5,577 nt of DNA, from assembly GCA_902475435.1 (NCBI GenBank), contig CABRZL010000121.1:1-5577 (forward strand). The letters run 5' to 3'. The first letter of the stretch is position 1, and every line of letters starts with the position of its first letter. Positions 4,979-5,577 of the stretch are shown here, piece by piece. The translations under genes were made by a program, and so were the position numbers. The notes under the pieces were generated by a model that searched no databases, was not told the origin of the DNA, and was given only the letters and a program-made list of their open reading frames with translations. The stretch is from an uncultured Eubacteriales bacterium. GTDB lineage: Bacteria > Bacillota > Clostridia > Oscillospirales > Oscillospiraceae.

Positions 4979-5007
4979 AATATATCATATTCCATGTTTC
5001 TTTGCAA
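4979..5007 (-). promoter_or_regulatory. Promoter of the ruvX-GNAT operon
   Basis: On the minus strand TTGCAA (5007-5002) and TATATT (4984-4979) are 17 bases apart, with a TG one base before the -10 (TGATATATT). The extended -10 plus good -35 suggests steady expression. The leader is short, and the ribosome binding site lies immediately downstream at 4968-4975. Confidence 0.65.
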
Positions 5008-5066
5008 TGAAAGCCCCCAAATGTAGAGCTTCCAGCGGAAAAACGGAATTTTTTCACTTTTTCTTA

Positions 5067-5095
5067 TTGACCCAACAAGCAAACTGTGCTAGAAT
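5067..5095 (+). promoter_or_regulatory. Promoter of the rpmG-secE cluster
   Basis: TTGACC (5067-5072) and TAGAAT (5090-5095) are 17 bases apart. This is a strong vegetative-type promoter with a predicted start near 5102. It is divergent from the ruvX promoter, about 60 bases away. Confidence 0.7.
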
Positions 5096-5101
5096 AATTC
5101 T

Positions 5102-5213
5102 ACCTGTGAATTCGGGTCTTTTTTTCATGCCCGTTTTCAGCTGTGCCGGCCTAAAGCCATTCAAATTTTTCTGAGCACAGTGATACAGGGAGGCAATATA
5201 AGGAGGTGCCGAA
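5102..5213 (+). promoter_or_regulatory. Structured 5' leader of rpmG
   Basis: The leader is about 112 bases, long for a small ribosomal protein gene. It can form CTGTGC (5141-5146)/GCACAG (5175-5180) enclosing a smaller GGC/GCC hairpin (5148-5158). An earlier weak CGGG (5113-5116)/CCCG (5130-5133) hairpin has a run of seven T (5119-5125) in its loop and TTTT after it. Two purine-rich sites follow, GGGAGG (5188-5193) and AGGAGGTG (5201-5208), and the second serves rpmG. The structure could attenuate or autoregulate the operon, but no known leader family is recognised. No tRNA is seen here. Confidence 0.35.
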
Positions 5214-5363
5214 ATGCGCGTTAAAGTGACTCTGAGATGCAATGAGTGCAAACAGCGGAACTACAACACCATGAAAAACAAGAAGAATGACCCTGACCGT
5301 CTCGAAATGAGGAAATACTGCAGGTTCTGCAGAAAGCACACCGTGCACACCGAGACTAAGTAA
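5214..5363 (+). CDS. rpmG: 50S ribosomal protein L33, zinc-ribbon (CxxC) type
   Basis: The 49-residue product, beginning MRVKVTLRCNECKQRNY, is a complete bacterial L33 (bL33) of the large ribosomal subunit. Cys9 and Cys12 with Cys36 and Cys39 form the two CxxC pairs of the zinc-binding version, and TLRC, NYNT, KNKKNDPDRLEMRKYC and the HTVHTETK end are typical. The ATG at 5214 is preceded by AGGAGGTG (5201-5208). Zinc-type L33 proteins are replaced by cysteine-free paralogues in some Firmicutes under zinc limitation. I see no Zur-like operator here, and any paralogue would lie outside the window. secE starts 15 bases after the stop, the usual rpmG-secE-nusG order. Confidence 0.97.
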   Translation: MRVKVTLRCNECKQRNYNTMKNKKNDPDRLEMRKYCRFCRKHTVHTETK

Positions 5364-5378
5364 TGGAGGCTACCACGA

Positions 5379-5577
5379 ATGGCAGAAGCTAAAAAACAGG
5401 AAAAAGAGGGCTTTTTCCGCAGAACTGGCCATCGCCTCAGTAAATGGTTTCGTGAAATGAAATCCGAACTAAAAAAGGTTGTATGGCCCAGTAAAAAGCA
5501 GGTCATCCAGAACACACTGGTAGTGCTTCTCTGCGTGTTAGTGGTCGGTGTGTTTATCTGGATCTTTGACGCCGTGG
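5379..5577 (+). CDS. secE: Preprotein translocase subunit SecE (partial, right edge)
   Basis: Sixty-six codons are visible before the window ends. The start ATG at 5379 has GGAGG (5365-5369) 9 bases upstream. The protein has a basic N-terminus (residues 1-24), then the conserved amphipathic segment REMKSELKKVVWPSKKQ (25-41) with the invariant Trp-Pro. A hydrophobic helix from about residue 46 (VVLLCVLVVGVFIWIF) forms the single membrane anchor of the short Gram-positive SecE. SecE clamps SecY in the SecYEG channel. Only a few residues should be missing at the end, and nusG is expected next but is not in the window. It is probably co-transcribed with rpmG from 5067-5095. Confidence 0.95.
   Translation, partial: MAEAKKQEKEGFFRRTGHRLSKWFREMKSELKKVVWPSKKQVIQNTLVVLLCVLVVGVFIWIFDAV

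Noticed and set aside
5054..5515. Minus-strand open frames opposite rpmG, secE and their leader
   Set aside because: They are antisense to certain genes and have no protein-family features.

Overview
The window looks like chromosomal DNA from a low-to-mid GC Firmicute of the class Clostridia, probably the Oscillospiraceae/Ruminococcaceae group. The evidence is the set of families present (DUF1292 protein, TcdA/YrvM-like enzyme, YqgF/RuvX, CxxC-type ribosomal protein L33 followed by secE), strong AGGAGG-type ribosome binding sites, sigma-A-like promoters with 17-base spacers, and a 6S RNA of Firmicute architecture. It is mostly housekeeping DNA. I see no mobile element, CRISPR array, tRNA or rRNA.

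Layout. Bases 1-107 (minus) hold the first 35 codons of a membrane-anchored protein running off the left edge. A divergent intergenic region follows. It carries an extended -10 promoter for that gene and a TTGATT/TACTAT promoter for a small acidic DUF1292 protein (431-742). Directly after its stop codon comes a structured RNA (about 745-943) that I identify as 6S RNA, the RNA polymerase regulator. A near-consensus promoter (991-1019), overlapped by a perfect inverted repeat, then drives a 514-residue membrane-anchored parvulin-type foldase (1060-2604). A GC-rich hairpin separates it from a tcdA-like tRNA t6A dehydratase (2654-3364).

A terminator-like hairpin whose 3' arm contains the next ribosome binding site leads into two small membrane genes (3418-3774 and 3768-4130). 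They overlap by 7 bases, and each encodes one half of a TauE/SafE (TSUP) permease. These converge on, and overlap by 17 bases, a minus-strand pair: ruvX (4534-4959) with its own promoter, and a GNAT acetyltransferase that begins at the ruvX stop (ATGA overlap). The acetyltransferase frame is broken by one base near its N-terminus. On the right, a promoter and a 112-base leader precede rpmG (L33) and the start of secE, the usual beginning of the rpmG-secE-nusG translation/secretion/transcription cluster.

The most interesting points are the split TSUP permease, the frameshifted GNAT gene coupled to ruvX, the hairpin that combines termination with burial of a ribosome binding site, and a 6S RNA that carries a literal TATAAT in its central region with an alternative pairing. 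I did not find convincing evidence of a wholly new multi-gene system.
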